Assembly (NCBI GenBank): GCA_958510875.1
Contig: OY294070.1
Coordinates: 48,388,078 to 48,452,077 of the forward strand
Origin: Endomychus coccineus
Lineage: Eukaryota; Arthropoda; Insecta; Coleoptera; Endomychidae
DNA length: 64,000 bases
Direction: 5' to 3'
Both the position numbers and the translations under genes were made by a program. Below the pieces are notes generated by a model. It searched no databases and was not told the origin of the DNA. It saw only the letters and a list, made by a program, of their open reading frames with translations. Numbering within the stretch: position 1 is the stretch's first letter; the number at the start of each line of letters is the position of its first letter. Positions 22,497-33,166 of the stretch are shown here, one piece after another.

Positions 22497-22862
22497 GAAA
22501 CAAACATTGAATAAATAGCTCTAAATTTATTATATACAGAATATCTGAGATAAAAGCTCTTCTTATATTATGAAACCTTCAGTAACCATAACATAATTCA
22601 CTCAACAAAAAGGAAAATCTGTTGGCGTATAAAACTTCTCGGCTCAAGAATCATGATTCAAATTACGCCAATCATATCTTGAAATTTAATCATAATTTCA
22701 CTCACGCTCCCGATATTTTGAACTCTCAACTTGAAGGCCATTTGCTGAATATACTGAAATCCTTTACAAATACAAAAGATATTAGAAATAGTAATAGTAC
22801 CTACATTACTAAACGATCAGTTACTGTTTTTGTAAATCAGTTAAATGAGTTACAATGTTGAG
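22497..22862 (+). pseudogene. Penelope-like endonuclease C-terminal fragment (continuation after hAT copy 2)
   Basis: LKNHDSNYANHILKFNHNFT at about 22640, then LLNILKSFTNTKDIRN. This matches the segment after the GIY-YIG motif in PLEs, where a conserved His and a Glu occur, and ends near the expected stop at 22862. The YIG part itself is not recognisable between 22503 and 22620. Together with 20395-20641 it forms one element split by the hAT insertion. The family is not certain. Confidence 0.65.
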
Positions 22863-22934
22863 ATCCTCCCTTCCACAAATTTTCGTCCTAATAGGAATTA
22901 TATCTTTGAACATATGATTAAATTTTGAAACTTC

Positions 22935-23105
22935 TTGGCTTCCGGATGGATTCCGCGTCACAATAGCACGACTTGATGCCGACGTTTCGCGAACCATTAC
23001 AGGTGGCATCTTCAAGGCAGCCTTGAGACTTGAACAGTTCAAGCCGTCATGTTATTGTGACACGGATTACATCCGGAACCTAAGCATTTCCAAGATAAGC
23101 TATCC
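22935..23105. mobile_element. PLE-A tail, inverted pair
   Basis: The left part (to about 23037) is the A tail on the minus strand, with a hammerhead-like motif at 22977-23019 whose box is TTGAAGA and whose helix II has one mismatch. The right part is the A tail on the plus strand, lacking the ribozyme and ending GGCTACTATTCAACAT. The two meet at about 23040. Confidence 0.7.
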
Positions 23106-23119
23106 GCGAAAGGCTACTA

Positions 23120-23163
23120 TTCAACATATGATTAAAGAACAATTACTTTGTTTTCATACCACC
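23120..23163 (-). mobile_element. PLE-D tail scrap
   Basis: AAAGAACAATTACTTTGTTT is the complement of the PLE-D 3' terminus. Confidence 0.6.
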
Positions 23164-23234
23164 GAATACAAATTTTAAAAACATCAGTTTATGAAAAGTG
23201 TTATTAATTTTAATTAATCTACTTTTGTTTTAAA

Positions 23235-24408
23235 TGCATTGATACACAGTATTCTTCAGCTAACTGGTAACTTCGTAAAATATTTACAACACCAGTAATT
23301 AGGTCCATTTTGTCTTAAAAAAGGAATGTGAACATTATCTTTGTTTCTAGTGTTGTATTCATGTATGTCACAGTTCAAGTTAACTGCACTTAAGTTTTTG
23401 TGCGCATATAACAGACATTCTAAAATATACAAGCTCGGCAGGGTAAAAGTTTCCAATTCTCTGAAGGCCCGTCTACAACAATCTCTGTATTTTAACTTCT
23501 TGATTATTCTGATTGCACGTCTTTGCAATCCGAACAATCTTTCAAGTTGACCGGTTTTACTCCAAGCTAGTAACCCATATTTCAAATGTGATTCACACAG
23601 ACCGTAGTAAGCAGTCCTTAATATCCCCTGTGATACAACTGATGTTGAATTTTTCAGTACAAATAGATTTTTGCTTAATTTGGAAGACGATTGATTAACA
23701 TGTAGATTCCAGATAAATAATAACCCTAGGAATTTTCCGCTAGTGTTTTCAGTGTCAAGACTAAAGATAACCTTTTGTGTCTTATCATCATTCATACCGA
23801 AAACCATTCCAGTGCCTTCGATTTCACAGTCGCAAAAAGCTCTTCTGTATCCTCAATGTTCTCACAGGTAACAAAAACATTTGAATCATTCGCAAACAAA
23901 ATGTTAAGACAATTTATCAGATATTCAGGAACATAATTTACAAAAATTAAAAACAAGAAACCATAATCGAGCCTTGCGGAACCTCAATATTAACTTGTTT
24001 GACACCTGACCAAGTGTCATTTACATGTACAGATTGAAATCTGTTGTATAGAAATGAAAGTGTTCTCTACAGTCTTTTTCAAAACCGTATTTTTTCAGCT
24101 TTTGCAACAATACAGAATGAGATACGCAATCAACAGCCTTGGTGAGGTCAACAAACAAGGATAGTGAATGTAAACCCGAATCAAAACATTGAATCGTATT
24201 ATTTATGGACTCTAGAATTGCATCAACGTACTACGACGACCTTTTCTAAAACCATATTGACTAATTGCGGATAAGTTATTGTCTTCGAAAAAATCTATAT
24301 TTGATTATTCATAACTATTTCCAAGACTTTAGAGAAAATTGGAACAAGAGATACGGGTCTGTAATTAGATAGACTATTTACATCGCCTTTAATATTAAGT
24401 AAACAATA
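23235..24408 (-). pseudogene. Jockey-type LINE reverse transcriptase remnant
   Basis: Minus strand, with several frameshifts. In order: SNYRPVSLVPIFSKVLE (about 24385-24330), QYGF and KGRR, SLFVDLTKAVDCVSHSVLL (RT motif A with the catalytic Asp), VNIEVPQGSI, then ILFANDSNVFV where YADD is expected, so the first catalytic Asp is mutated to Asn. The C-terminal part is open at 23256-23807: FLGLLFIWNLHVNQSSSKLS, LRTAYYGLCESHLKYGLLAW, GLQRRAIRIIKKLKYRDCCR and LPSLYILECLLYAH. These are standard insect Jockey/CR1-like LINE features. The 5' end is truncated at about 24408. Confidence 0.85.
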
Positions 24409-24484
24409 AACATTTCAAGTATAAATAGGAACGAAAGTACAATAGAGTTCATGAGTTATAAAGAGTTCACACTGTGGATACATT

Positions 24485-24690
24485 ATAAATATAAATAAGA
24501 AATAATCACCCTTATCCACTAAAAATAATGTTAAAGTACTGAGGACCTTTCGGCTACCAAGTAGCCTCAGAGTATACACTAAATTAGAAATAAACAAAGG
24601 GTTCCCCTCAGATGGAGATAAATCGGAATTTAATAAATTGGTTTTGTGTTTATTCATTCCCTTCTAAAAAAAATTCATAAGTTTCACTTA
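24485..24690 (-). mobile_element. PLE-C tail, inverted partner
   Basis: Minus-strand C tail: GGCTACTTGGTAGCCGAAAG, then TCCTCAGTACTTTAAC, then TTTTTAGTGGATAAGGGTGA. The ribozyme box has lost TGATGAT, leaving only the hairpin and GAAA. Beyond its 3' end (24415-24485) the sequence GTATCCACAGTGTGAAC is shared with the site just right of the satellite array at about 46890. Confidence 0.7.
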
Positions 24691-24704
24691 TCATCCTTCA
24701 GAAA

Positions 24705-25190
24705 TAATAAATTCCATAATTTGTCTTCTAAAATTGCAATACAACCAGTTTATAGAACAAGATAAAAAATCATTAGGCAACACCTTCGATAAAGTTTCCG
24801 AGTTCGACAAATCCGCTATTTACAAGAACGATTGTGAGTCTTGTTCAAAATGCTATGTGGGTCAAACTAGAAGGAATATTTTAACTCGATATAAGGAACA
24901 TTTTGCCTATCTAAAGAAAAATAATGGTGAAAAATCAGCGTTAGCCGATTGAATACAGGTCACACTATTTCTCAATAAAGTTTATCACTTTCAAAGCAGA
25001 GTACATATAAATTGGAGGTAATTTAGAAGGGATGGAAATGTATAAACAAAAAAGTAATTTACTAAATTCCGAATTATCTCCAACTGCGGGTAACTCCTTG
25101 TTTAAATTATTATCCACGAATACTATTTAAACAGTACTTTAACAGTATTTTTAGTGGATAATGGTGATTATTTCTTATTTATAGGGTTGA
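24705..25190 (+). mobile_element. Penelope-like element, family C, 3' part
   Basis: Plus-strand endonuclease fragment followed by the C tail (AGTACTTTAACAGTATTTTT...GGTGATTATTTCTTATTTATA), but with the hammerhead box and hairpin deleted. Head to head with the minus copy at 24485-24690. Confidence 0.75.
24734..24952 (+). pseudogene. GIY-YIG endonuclease fragment (PLE-C)
   Basis: A 72-codon open piece: VSEFDKSAIYKNDCESCSKC, then YVGQTRRNILTRYKEHFAYL, then KKNNGEKSALAD. The GIY half reads AIY and the YIG half reads YVG. The Cys pair CESC/C precedes it and the conserved Arg is in RRNIL. This is a PLE endonuclease truncated before its C-terminal His/Glu part. The closest relative in the window is at 41922-42167. 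Confidence 0.78.
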
Positions 25191-25805
25191 TGATATTACA
25201 ATTACGAGTAAGGGATCATCGGAAATTCCGAAACAGGTAGACCCTAGGAAACAGAGGGAATTTTGCATTAGGATAATTATTATTTAATATTCTAAGAATT
25301 ATTCTAAGAGTGCTTTGAAATACAAAGAAAAAGATCACTTTGGGATAGGTGTAACTGATCATTTAGGATATTATTATTTTTTGTTTGCGACACCTTTATA
25401 AATCTATTGGTTCTAATATTGATACATTAGAATCAATAAAGATTTATAGAGGTGTCGGAAACTCTCATAACAATATTCTAAATCAGTCAAACTTGTACGT
25501 GATCTTTTCCTTTGTCTTTCGAAGGATTCTTAGAATAATAATTATCCTAATGCATAAATAAATTGATTGTTAATTCACATTATACTTTCCCGAGATCTAC
25601 CTGTTTCGGAATTTCCGATTATCGCTTACTCTCAATTCTAATCTCATTAACCCTATTGTACTTCACTTCCTATTTATAATTCAAATGTTTATTGTTTACT
25701 TCATAATTTTATTAATGGCACTTCGGTGTTGAAACTATAGTAACGTTGTTATTATTAAAAGTGGTATAAAAACAAAGTAATTGTTCTTTCATTTAATCAT
25801 AATGA
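25185..25805. mobile_element. PLE-D 3' region as a large palindrome
   Basis: 25185-25420 is the PLE-D C-terminal/tail region on the minus strand (matching 59380-59600), and 25440-25805 is the same region on the plus strand plus the D tail. The arms pair over about 230 bp with a centre near 25430 (ACACCTTTATAAATCTATTG / its complement). The tail motif near 25718-25745 has lost the hammerhead box. Confidence 0.72.
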
Positions 25806-26219
25806 TAATTTACTATAAAGTATTGGCTTCTACAATCCATTCTTCAAACATAATATAATTTTTGTATTTCAATAAAGCAAATATTAAAACTAATTTAATA
25901 AATAAATGTAAATAGCTTCTTTAAACAGATATTACAAAGTACAAAATAAATAGATAACCCCTCTATTATTCCACTGTGTTGGTGAATGAAATAATTGTGA
26001 GAATTTATAAATAAATTTTACAGTCAAAAAGTGTAAATTTTGTTTTTATGAACCAACCTTAGTAAACGCCGAAACTATTGTATATTTAGTTTTATATAGT
26101 TATATTAATTCAGGTGTATTTTTGGTTTAAATTGATTTGTTTTATTATTGCCATTTAGATTAAATAGTACTTTTCATATTTTTTTCATTTATACCACTCG
26201 CGTCCTTGAAAGACTATGT
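25806..26219. other. AT-rich stretch, nothing recognised
   Basis: No feature seen. Confidence 0.45.
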
Positions 26220-26835
26220 TGTAATTGAATGTAGCAGGATGGGCAACAATGGAGTCGGGCAAATAAGCGTGGGGCAGGCAGAGGGAAGCGAGACCTAGGC
26301 CTCGTCGGTCGTGGCAGGCACTGGACGCGTTGCCAGTCTGTACAAGCTCTCGACATGCTGTTGCTTTCTTTTATTTTGGGATTATCGTAGCCATCTCTAT
26401 ACGGTAGAATGATAATTTATGGAGCGAATAAACATTTTTACAATTTATTTCGCGGAATAGCGAATATTTTCCGAGGAATCTGATGAATCAAAGTTCTAAC
26501 TTTGATTAATGCGCGGACTCATCTTTTCATTCCGGACGTAATAGAAACGCAATTAAATTAATTACCGTGGACCAGGAATGCCGTTTCAAATAACACCGAA
26601 CTCCGGATCCTTCGTAGTACTCGTACATAAAATAGCAAGAAATAATGAGCATGTTTGTTGGACATTTGGAAAAAATTTTGTTTATCATATCATCTTTCAG
26701 AAATCTGAAAAAACGCTAATATTGCTTTCCATCCGAATAAAGGAACGTACGAGAAATGTTATGAATTTGAGTTATTTCGTATACGATTTTTATTATACTT
26801 TGACCACACGAGAGGGAAACCTATAATGTTCGAAG
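26220..26835. other. GC-richer patch followed by unassigned DNA
   Basis: 26220-26345 is markedly G+C-rich (GGGCAACAATGGAGTCGGGC and on). It resembles in composition, though I cannot show by sequence, the patches at 5790-6215 and 54690-55110. The remainder holds only an 82-codon frame at 26578-26826 without similarity. Confidence 0.35.
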
Positions 26836-27060
26836 AACATCGTGTGAGCCAGCAGTGGAATGTAGGGTGAGGAGGAGGTTATAGGCATAGGGAAAGACCT
26901 CACTAGGTAAAGAGTTCCACAACTTCGCTGTCCGATAACAAAATGAAGTCTGATAGGGAGAAGTTCGGCTGGTCTCGAGTTTGACAGTGAAGGGGTGACT
27001 AGGTTGAGCTCGTCTAACTGTGGGGGGTTTTACTCCCCCTGCCTTCCCGTCGTTAGACTC
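26836..27060 (-). pseudogene. LINE C-terminal remnant
   Basis: The minus strand reads RRAQPSHPFTVKLETSRTSP, then YQTSFCYRTAKLWNSLPSE, then VFPYAYNL. The SF..RTAKLWNSLP signature is the very C-terminus of many insect LINE reverse transcriptases (CR1/RTE-type). Only about 65 codons are recognisable. The G+C-richer DNA upstream on the minus strand (27061-27830) may be more of the same element, but I could not identify RT motifs there. Confidence 0.6.
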
Positions 27061-27955
27061 TAGACATGTTCATAGGGCCCTCTCCTACTTAACAGCACTC
27101 CACTGCCCGACAGAGACCAACGCCTTACTTGGAGAGGAGACGGTCTTTAGGACCATCTGGACCCCTCTCCCCCTGTATACTCGTGTTAGTGTTATTGTTA
27201 TAACAGCTCCCGTTTGACGAGTCGCCGTCGACCTCGTATCATCGGTCTACCACATATCGTTGCCTCGGCCGCGAATCAATTTCCCAGAGACCTTTATAAG
27301 AAGCACAGACACCGGACTTTAGGAGTAAGGCCATGTGGTGCAGCATTTTATCCACGCAGAGGCAGCATTTTGTTCACCCCCGGCGGAGTTACTTTAGGCG
27401 GTCCCACTTCAGGCGGACCCAAAGTGGAGCTTGCTTGCTACACTCATATACTGCCGCTTCTGGGCTATGGTCAATTCCACCTCCTCGTGCTACCTGTTTC
27501 ACCAGGAACGTTTGACGAGTCACCGTTCGGGTTCGTTCAAATAGCCTACCGCATTGTCTACCAAGCCCGTGAATCCATTTCGACCAGAGATCTGGGATAG
27601 GAAGGCACGATATAATGGTTTTAGTGATGAACTGCATGTGGTGCACAGTTCACCGGATCTTATGCATTGACAACGTTAGTTTCTCCCCGTAGGGTTACTT
27701 ATCTCGAGAACCACGAAAAGGTGTTGCTTGCCGAGTCTACTCCCGGACTATAGCCGGACCAAATAGTTATCTCTCGAGTGTCAACTACTACAAGTGAAAT
27801 ATACAGGGCACGCCGGAATTATGTCTCAGACTGAAACTTGTATTCTTCTATTGCGATATTTGTAGCTGAATTTCATTGTCCATCAGTCAATGAACCGTGG
27901 TATTATACAAAGATAAACATGGCGATAGATGATGCAAGGATCGCTTTTCGCGAAA
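27061..27955. other. GC-moderate DNA, probably older LINE sequence, unresolved
   Basis: Open frames occur on both strands (for example 27214-27600 plus and 27389-27646 minus), as expected from composition. None shows a motif I recognise. Confidence 0.3.
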
Positions 27956-28372
27956 GTGTCTAATTCAAGAATTTGTTGCATCATATTTTGGTTTTTCATT
28001 GCCTATTAAATTGTAGAACACTTTTTTTTTGAAATTGCGTATTTTCATTGCTATAATGCAGAATAGAAGGTTCGCGACCATTGATAATAACCTTTTTAAG
28101 TGATTCTTCATTTTCATTGTGAAATACTAATTTTGGTGAAAATTATCAAGAGAGCAAAGTTTTAGAACAGAAAATGTCCCATTTTTATGTTGCAAAAGTT
28201 TTTTTTCTGAAATGCGTATTTTCACAGCTAGAACGCGCCAAAGAAGGGCCGCGGATTATAGATAATCAGCTTTTTTTTAACCAAAATAATGTTTAAGCTA
28301 TTGCATATAGCTTTTATCGCGGGCTTTGAGCGCGGCGACCGAATCAAGAAAAAAAAACAAAAGATTTAGATT
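27956..28372 (+). repeat. foldback family G, left block
   Basis: Contains TTGGTGAAAATTATCAAGAG, GCGTATTTTCACAGCTAGAA and AGATAATCAGCTTTTTT. The same blocks occur in 55550-56912 and, inverted, at 29611-29905. With the right block this may be one foldback element opened by about 1.2 kb of other DNA. Confidence 0.6.
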
Positions 28373-29610
28373 TCCGTTACGGAAATCTTTTAGATTTCCG
28401 TAAAAAACAAAAAACAAATACTGTAACGAAATATCCTGACACCCACCATTCCGCCTACCATGTAGCTGGGCCGAGCTTAAAATTGTCGAAATGTTTCGAA
28501 ATGTTAACTTTGAACCTTTTAAAAGGTCGTGATAGTCCCAAACTGGAACGAAAACTGTTTTGAATTGGTTAATTTTCGATAAATCGAATGACGTTCACGT
28601 GAGAAGCGCGTAGCTCGCGAGTTAGAAAAAGTGCAAATTTACGGTACTTAACGAAGACTTTCGCTCCATGTCGTTAGTTTATGAACGGGGCCAACTAAAT
28701 AGTATAGTCTCGGTCCCCAAAATGTCGACTAAATAGGAAAATTTAATTAAAACAATTTTAGGTATTCTCAGCTGTCACCTACTAGCAACTGACGTGCCAC
28801 GTACGAAAGGGAATTTTCTAGCTACTTAAATATACCCAAAGCGGGTAAAAGCTAGCGGCGCATAGCCCAAAATACTTTATTACAACTGGCGCCGTCCGCA
28901 CGGGGTTCGAAACGGCCCCAAATTAACAAAATAGAGGTAAAATGTATAAACTCTAACTTACGTGCAGCGAGCTCCTGGAGGCATATGTCAAAATGTTTGC
29001 GTTCGTAGCTAATTACATAAGACGTCTGGAGTTCATGCAATTGTGTTTTTATACAATTCGAACCTTCTAATTTCGATAGGCCACGTGAAAATCCCGGAGC
29101 CGGAAGCGTTATCGAGATCTGAACGTTAAAACTTTCGTATAAAATTGTGTTTGCAAGTAACTGTCTCCATAGATAACTCTACTACCGGTAGTAGAGTTAT
29201 CTATGCTTGTCACAGAATACTCTTCATAGAGATCAAGATGATACTCTTACGTGACGCCTTTTATGTTTCCCCTACGTGGCGTCTTTTGGTACTACACTAT
29301 ATGTTCAACAGTCGATAGAAAATTCGATGTTGAGGAAAAAAGTTCCTATTAACATATATGCAGACGCTTAGTTTTTGAGATACAGGAGGGTGTTGAAATT
29401 GAAACAAAAATTTCGTTTTTTGCAAATATCTCCGGAACTGTTTATCGTACAGAAAACATCTTTTGCGAACATTTTCTACTCATAGCAAGCTATGCGATCA
29501 AAAAATTTTTTTACTCATAATTCCTGAAGATTTTGAAGGGGTAGTGGATGTTTTTCTGCCCAACTTTTTCCAGTGGCGTAGTGCTATGCAATAGCTTTAC
29601 CGCGGCAGTC
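28373..29610. other. unassigned DNA between foldback-like blocks
   Basis: Starts with a short hairpin-rich stretch (GATTTCCGTTACGGAAATC at about 28370). Holds the 38-bp palindrome at 29168 and, at about 29330-29580, a sequence typical in style of insect interspersed repeats (TATCTCCGGAACTG). No coding sequence recognised. Confidence 0.4.
29168..29205. repeat. 38-bp perfect palindrome
   Basis: CATAGATAACTCTACTACC is followed immediately by its exact reverse complement, with no spacer and no mismatch. The centre is ACCGGT. It is not part of a recognised element end. Confidence 0.9.
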
Positions 29611-29905
29611 CCCGAGTGCCACACGTTTCATTTTTATTAGCATACCAACAATCATATTTAAAAAAAAATGCTTTTTTATTGTATATAATAATCACATTTT
29701 TATACAGTCTTTGCAAACTCATATTAATATCAGGGTAAACTACATCATCAGGATAATCCAGATCCAAATGTGAAAAAACGCTTAAAAAGCTGATTATTTA
29801 TAGCCGCGAAGCTTCTACGGCGAGGCGCGTTCTAGCGGAGAAAATACGCAATTTCAGAAAAAACTTGTCCAACATAAATGTTAAATAACTGATAAAAATA
29901 ATGAA
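29611..29905 (-). repeat. foldback family G, right block
   Basis: Inverted relative to 27956-28372: AAAAAGCTGATTATTTATAG, then CGCGTTCTAGCGGAGAAAAT, then ACGCAATTTCAG. Also shares TAATAATCACATTTTTAT with the centre of the copy at 55550-56912. Confidence 0.6.
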
Positions 29906-30039
29906 TTCATTTCACACAGCATAGTAATATTTGTTTGGCTAGTAGAAACCATAATATTTTCAGCTGAACTGTTCAAATAAAAAAATTTCATCGTACAGTA
30001 TGTACTTCTTGATTATCTTTAGACAGGGCTGGCTAGAGC

Positions 30040-30517
30040 TTACGACTGTTTTACACGTTCCTTCTTATGATATTTATATCCGTGATAATCAATTCCGCAG
30101 GTAAATTTGTTGAAAGGACGCTTTTCATAATTTTTGAAGGTTTCTCTGATCCTCTTAAGTTTTTCTCTTGCATGCAATTGTGACAATTTTTTTCGGCAAA
30201 GAACGTTGATCTGGTTCGTGTTGTGAGGTAGCTCGCTTCTTGTTATTGTAAGTTCAGCACCAACAAACAGTATACAATGTGAGTAAACAATTGAAATGTT
30301 TCTTGATGCACCTCCAACGCACTTCACCGCTCTTTAATACATCTTGTTTACAAAAGGAAAATTTTTCTACAATAAGCAAGTCACAACCGCGTGAACTCTT
30401 TACAACTGAAACTGCCATCATGTAGTGTAGATGTTCTCTATCTGTTATAAACGACAGGTTATAATAAAAACTAACAAAAACAAAATAAGTGCTAATTATT
30501 GAAATATTGGACGTCAC
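30040..30517 (-). pseudogene. FLYWCH-type zinc-finger module of a MULE transposase, inverted
   Basis: The minus strand reads VKSSRGCDLLIVEKFSFCKQ, then SGEVRWRCIKKHFNC, then, after a frameshift, GAELTITRSELPHNTNQINV. The pattern hydrophobic-K/R-F, W-x-C, C, then H-N-(H) is that of FLYWCH zinc fingers, which sit at the N-terminus of many insect MULE transposases. The final His of the finger reads Thr (HNT), which would weaken metal binding. It lies opposite in orientation to the catalytic part at 30690-31860. Both pieces contain a CKRK hinge, so they overlap in the original protein and have been rearranged. Confidence 0.6.
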
Positions 30518-30689
30518 AATTTGATTACGGAGACAAGTCTCAGGTAAATTTTAAGGGTGCCTGAAACTCGTCACACAGAGCTTCTTCGGTAAGAACAGAA
30601 AGGATGCGCAGATAATCGTTACGTCAATTATTGCTTATTAAGGCTAGACAGAGGCTTGTTTCCAAACTTATAATAATATTTTTCGTGTT

Positions 30690-31860
30690 GTACGTTCTTA
30701 GTGTTGCCTGCAAAAGAAAAGCGGAAGAAGCACATACAGAGAGACCAACTAATATATTGCATAAAGAATTAGCTTCAAATGGTTTTCCCTCAGATTTTTC
30801 TTCAGGAACATTGACTTCCCGGGACTTGAAATGCGTCAAAGAAAATATGTGCAATAGACGTCGCAAAACATTGCCAACTTTGCCTCGCTGTGCCAACGAA
30901 GTTCACCGTTATCTGCAAGAACATTCGTACAAAACGTCAAGAGAGGAAAATTTTGTTCTGGATAATGATTTCCAAAATGGAATTGTAATTTTTAGCTGCC
31001 AAACAAGTTTGAAATTTTTACGTAAGTCGAGTTTTATATACATGGATGACACATATCAATACTACAGAAAATTTTCACACGAGTATTTACCATACATGAT
31101 AACCTAAATGGACACTATATACCGCTAGTGTTTAGTTTACTGAAAAAGAAATCAGAAAAAACTTATAGACTCTGTTTGGAAAAAATTAAGTTTATTTGTT
31201 CTCTTACAACTTGAGTTTTACTCCTGAGAAAGTAGTGGTTGATTTTGAAATTGCCATTCATAATGCAGTTCGTTAAGTGTGGGATAACGTTACAATTATT
31301 GGTCGCCGCTTCCATCTTACTCAGTCTTGGTGACGTAAGATACAGAAGTTGGGGTTAAGTGGTGAAAATAAAATCAAAAATTGTCAAACTGGAAAGTGGC
31401 TTCGTTATTGTGTTGGTATGGTATTTTGAAATCCAAATCTGGTAAGCGATTTTTTGTTTTTTCTGAGTTACTTGCGATAAAACCAAGTGACGATAAGTTA
31501 ACGGTTTTTGCTGATTATTTGATGGATTATTTTATATCCGACGAAGCCACTTTTCCACCCCCATATTTTGGCTGAAGCTTCTTCAACTCTAAAACAATGA
31601 ACGCTTGCGAGTCCTTCAACTCTAATTTAAATAACTCTTTTTATTATAGTTCACCGAATATTGTTTATTTCATGGATGTTTTTGTTAAAATAGAAGTGTA
31701 CATAAAATGTAATAGCGTAGCTTGTACCTATATCTAAAAACTCCACAATTCCTAGACAAGATTTTTTGCAAAAAATATTGTTAGATTTGGAACAACAAAA
31801 GATAACTACTCTCCATTTTGTTAAACTTGTTTCAAATATATATGGACACAATCCATAAAA
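30690..31860 (+). pseudogene. Mutator-like (MULE) transposase remnant
   Basis: The plus strand reads CKRKAEEAHTERPTNILHKE, then RRRKTLPTLPRCANEVH, FIYMDDTYQYYRKF (first Asp of the MULE domain), NGHYIPLVFSLLKKKSEKTY, FTPEKVVVDFEIAIHNAV (second Asp), GRRFHLTQSW, GKWLRYCVGM, YFISDEATFPP, then in another frame HILAEASSTLKQ and ESFNSNLNNSFYYSSPNIV. These blocks in this order are those of insect MULE proteins. Stops occur after MIT at 31107 and at several later places, with frame changes near 31440 and 31570. No terminal inverted repeats were found. Confidence 0.78.
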
Positions 31861-33166
31861 TATGTAATATTATTATGTATAAAATGTCAATGTTTTTCTT
31901 CCGAGTGTTATGTAAAATTTATGTATTATAAGTACATTATATTCTTGATCATATGTTATAAATTTTTTTTATTACACTAATTTAGTGAATAAATAAAGTA
32001 AAACTGACCTCATAATTTAATTTCTCAATCATATCAATTATTTTGTATATTACTTGGACGCCATGGTGGCAAAATTGTTGCATCAACAAGGTTTTCATTG
32101 TATTTTAGAATTTTAAAATCAATAATTATCTTTGTGAGGAATTTCGTAGTGCCAAAATCGGACGACAGAATGCCATGTGACGAATATCGTACACGAATTT
32201 TATGTTAACTTGCGTGCTGTGACGAATTTCGAATCCCCCGAAATATTGTAAGGGTTGTTTAAACATTCAGGTAAATTGGTAGATTCCAAAATCATATCAT
32301 AAACCTTACCCTCTGTCGAATTTACCTATGCCATTAGATGGGCTTTGGACGGGTAGGCGAGGTTATCGGCCGAAATTACGCCCGCAATGCATTCTGTAGA
32401 ACATGTATTTTCCAGCGGCAATCCGTATGTCTGAGGCTAATGAAAGTGTATTTCGTTGTAAAACAGCGTATTTCCCTCATTCTTCTTATAGAAGCCAATG
32501 TAAACATTTACTAGTAAAAGCGTGAATTTAATTTTTTGTGAACACTTAAGCCAAGCAAATCGGTGAATGTATGCATTGACTAGTTAGTGTATACATTTAT
32601 TGAAATGAACGCTTTGTCTGTAAACCGTAACATATACATGAATCAACAGTTTTCGCCATGAATATAACGTATTTAATGGCAAAATATAATGAAGAAACAA
32701 GCGCAATATATTCGAGTTTACGAAACATAGATATCGTGATAATTATTCATGAAATGTGTAACGAACAACGACTTTAAATAGAAGTTGACCTATGTAACGA
32801 GGTAATGTTTATAATGGTAGTTTAAATTTTCTACTTATCAACAACTTGCGTACGTCAGTTTAAAAGTTGTGAATCAACTGATAATTATTAAAATAAACGT
32901 CCTAGCAAGGTCACTAGCCGCATAATTATTTACGAATTATTTACTTGCGCAACCAGAGCACTTTGAACTTCTCCCTCGTTGAAATTAGCCATAACTTTCT
33001 AAAAATATTACTCTCTTCGTTTATTCGAATTGTGGTATTTCGATATCAGTTGCTTGCTGATCATAACATACTCCAGAGGGAATGTAAAACTACGCGTTAT
33101 TCAATGAATTATTTCTCGAGAAAACCCAATATTATTATGTTTCAAAAAGACAGAGGTTCTAGAACC
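31861..33166. other. AT-rich stretch, nothing recognised
   Basis: About 1.3 kb without coding similarity. The last 8 bases (CTAGAACC) are the left target duplication of hAT copy 3. A short block near 33055-33085 (CTCCAGAGGGA context) recurs at 38035-38065. Confidence 0.45.

Noticed and set aside
27214..27600. 128-codon plus frame as a gene
   Set aside because: It overlaps open frames on both strands in GC-richer DNA, shows no motif, and lies beside minus-strand LINE sequence.
30624..30896. 90-codon minus frame
   Set aside because: Opposite strand of the MULE transposase remnant; the plus strand carries the conserved blocks.
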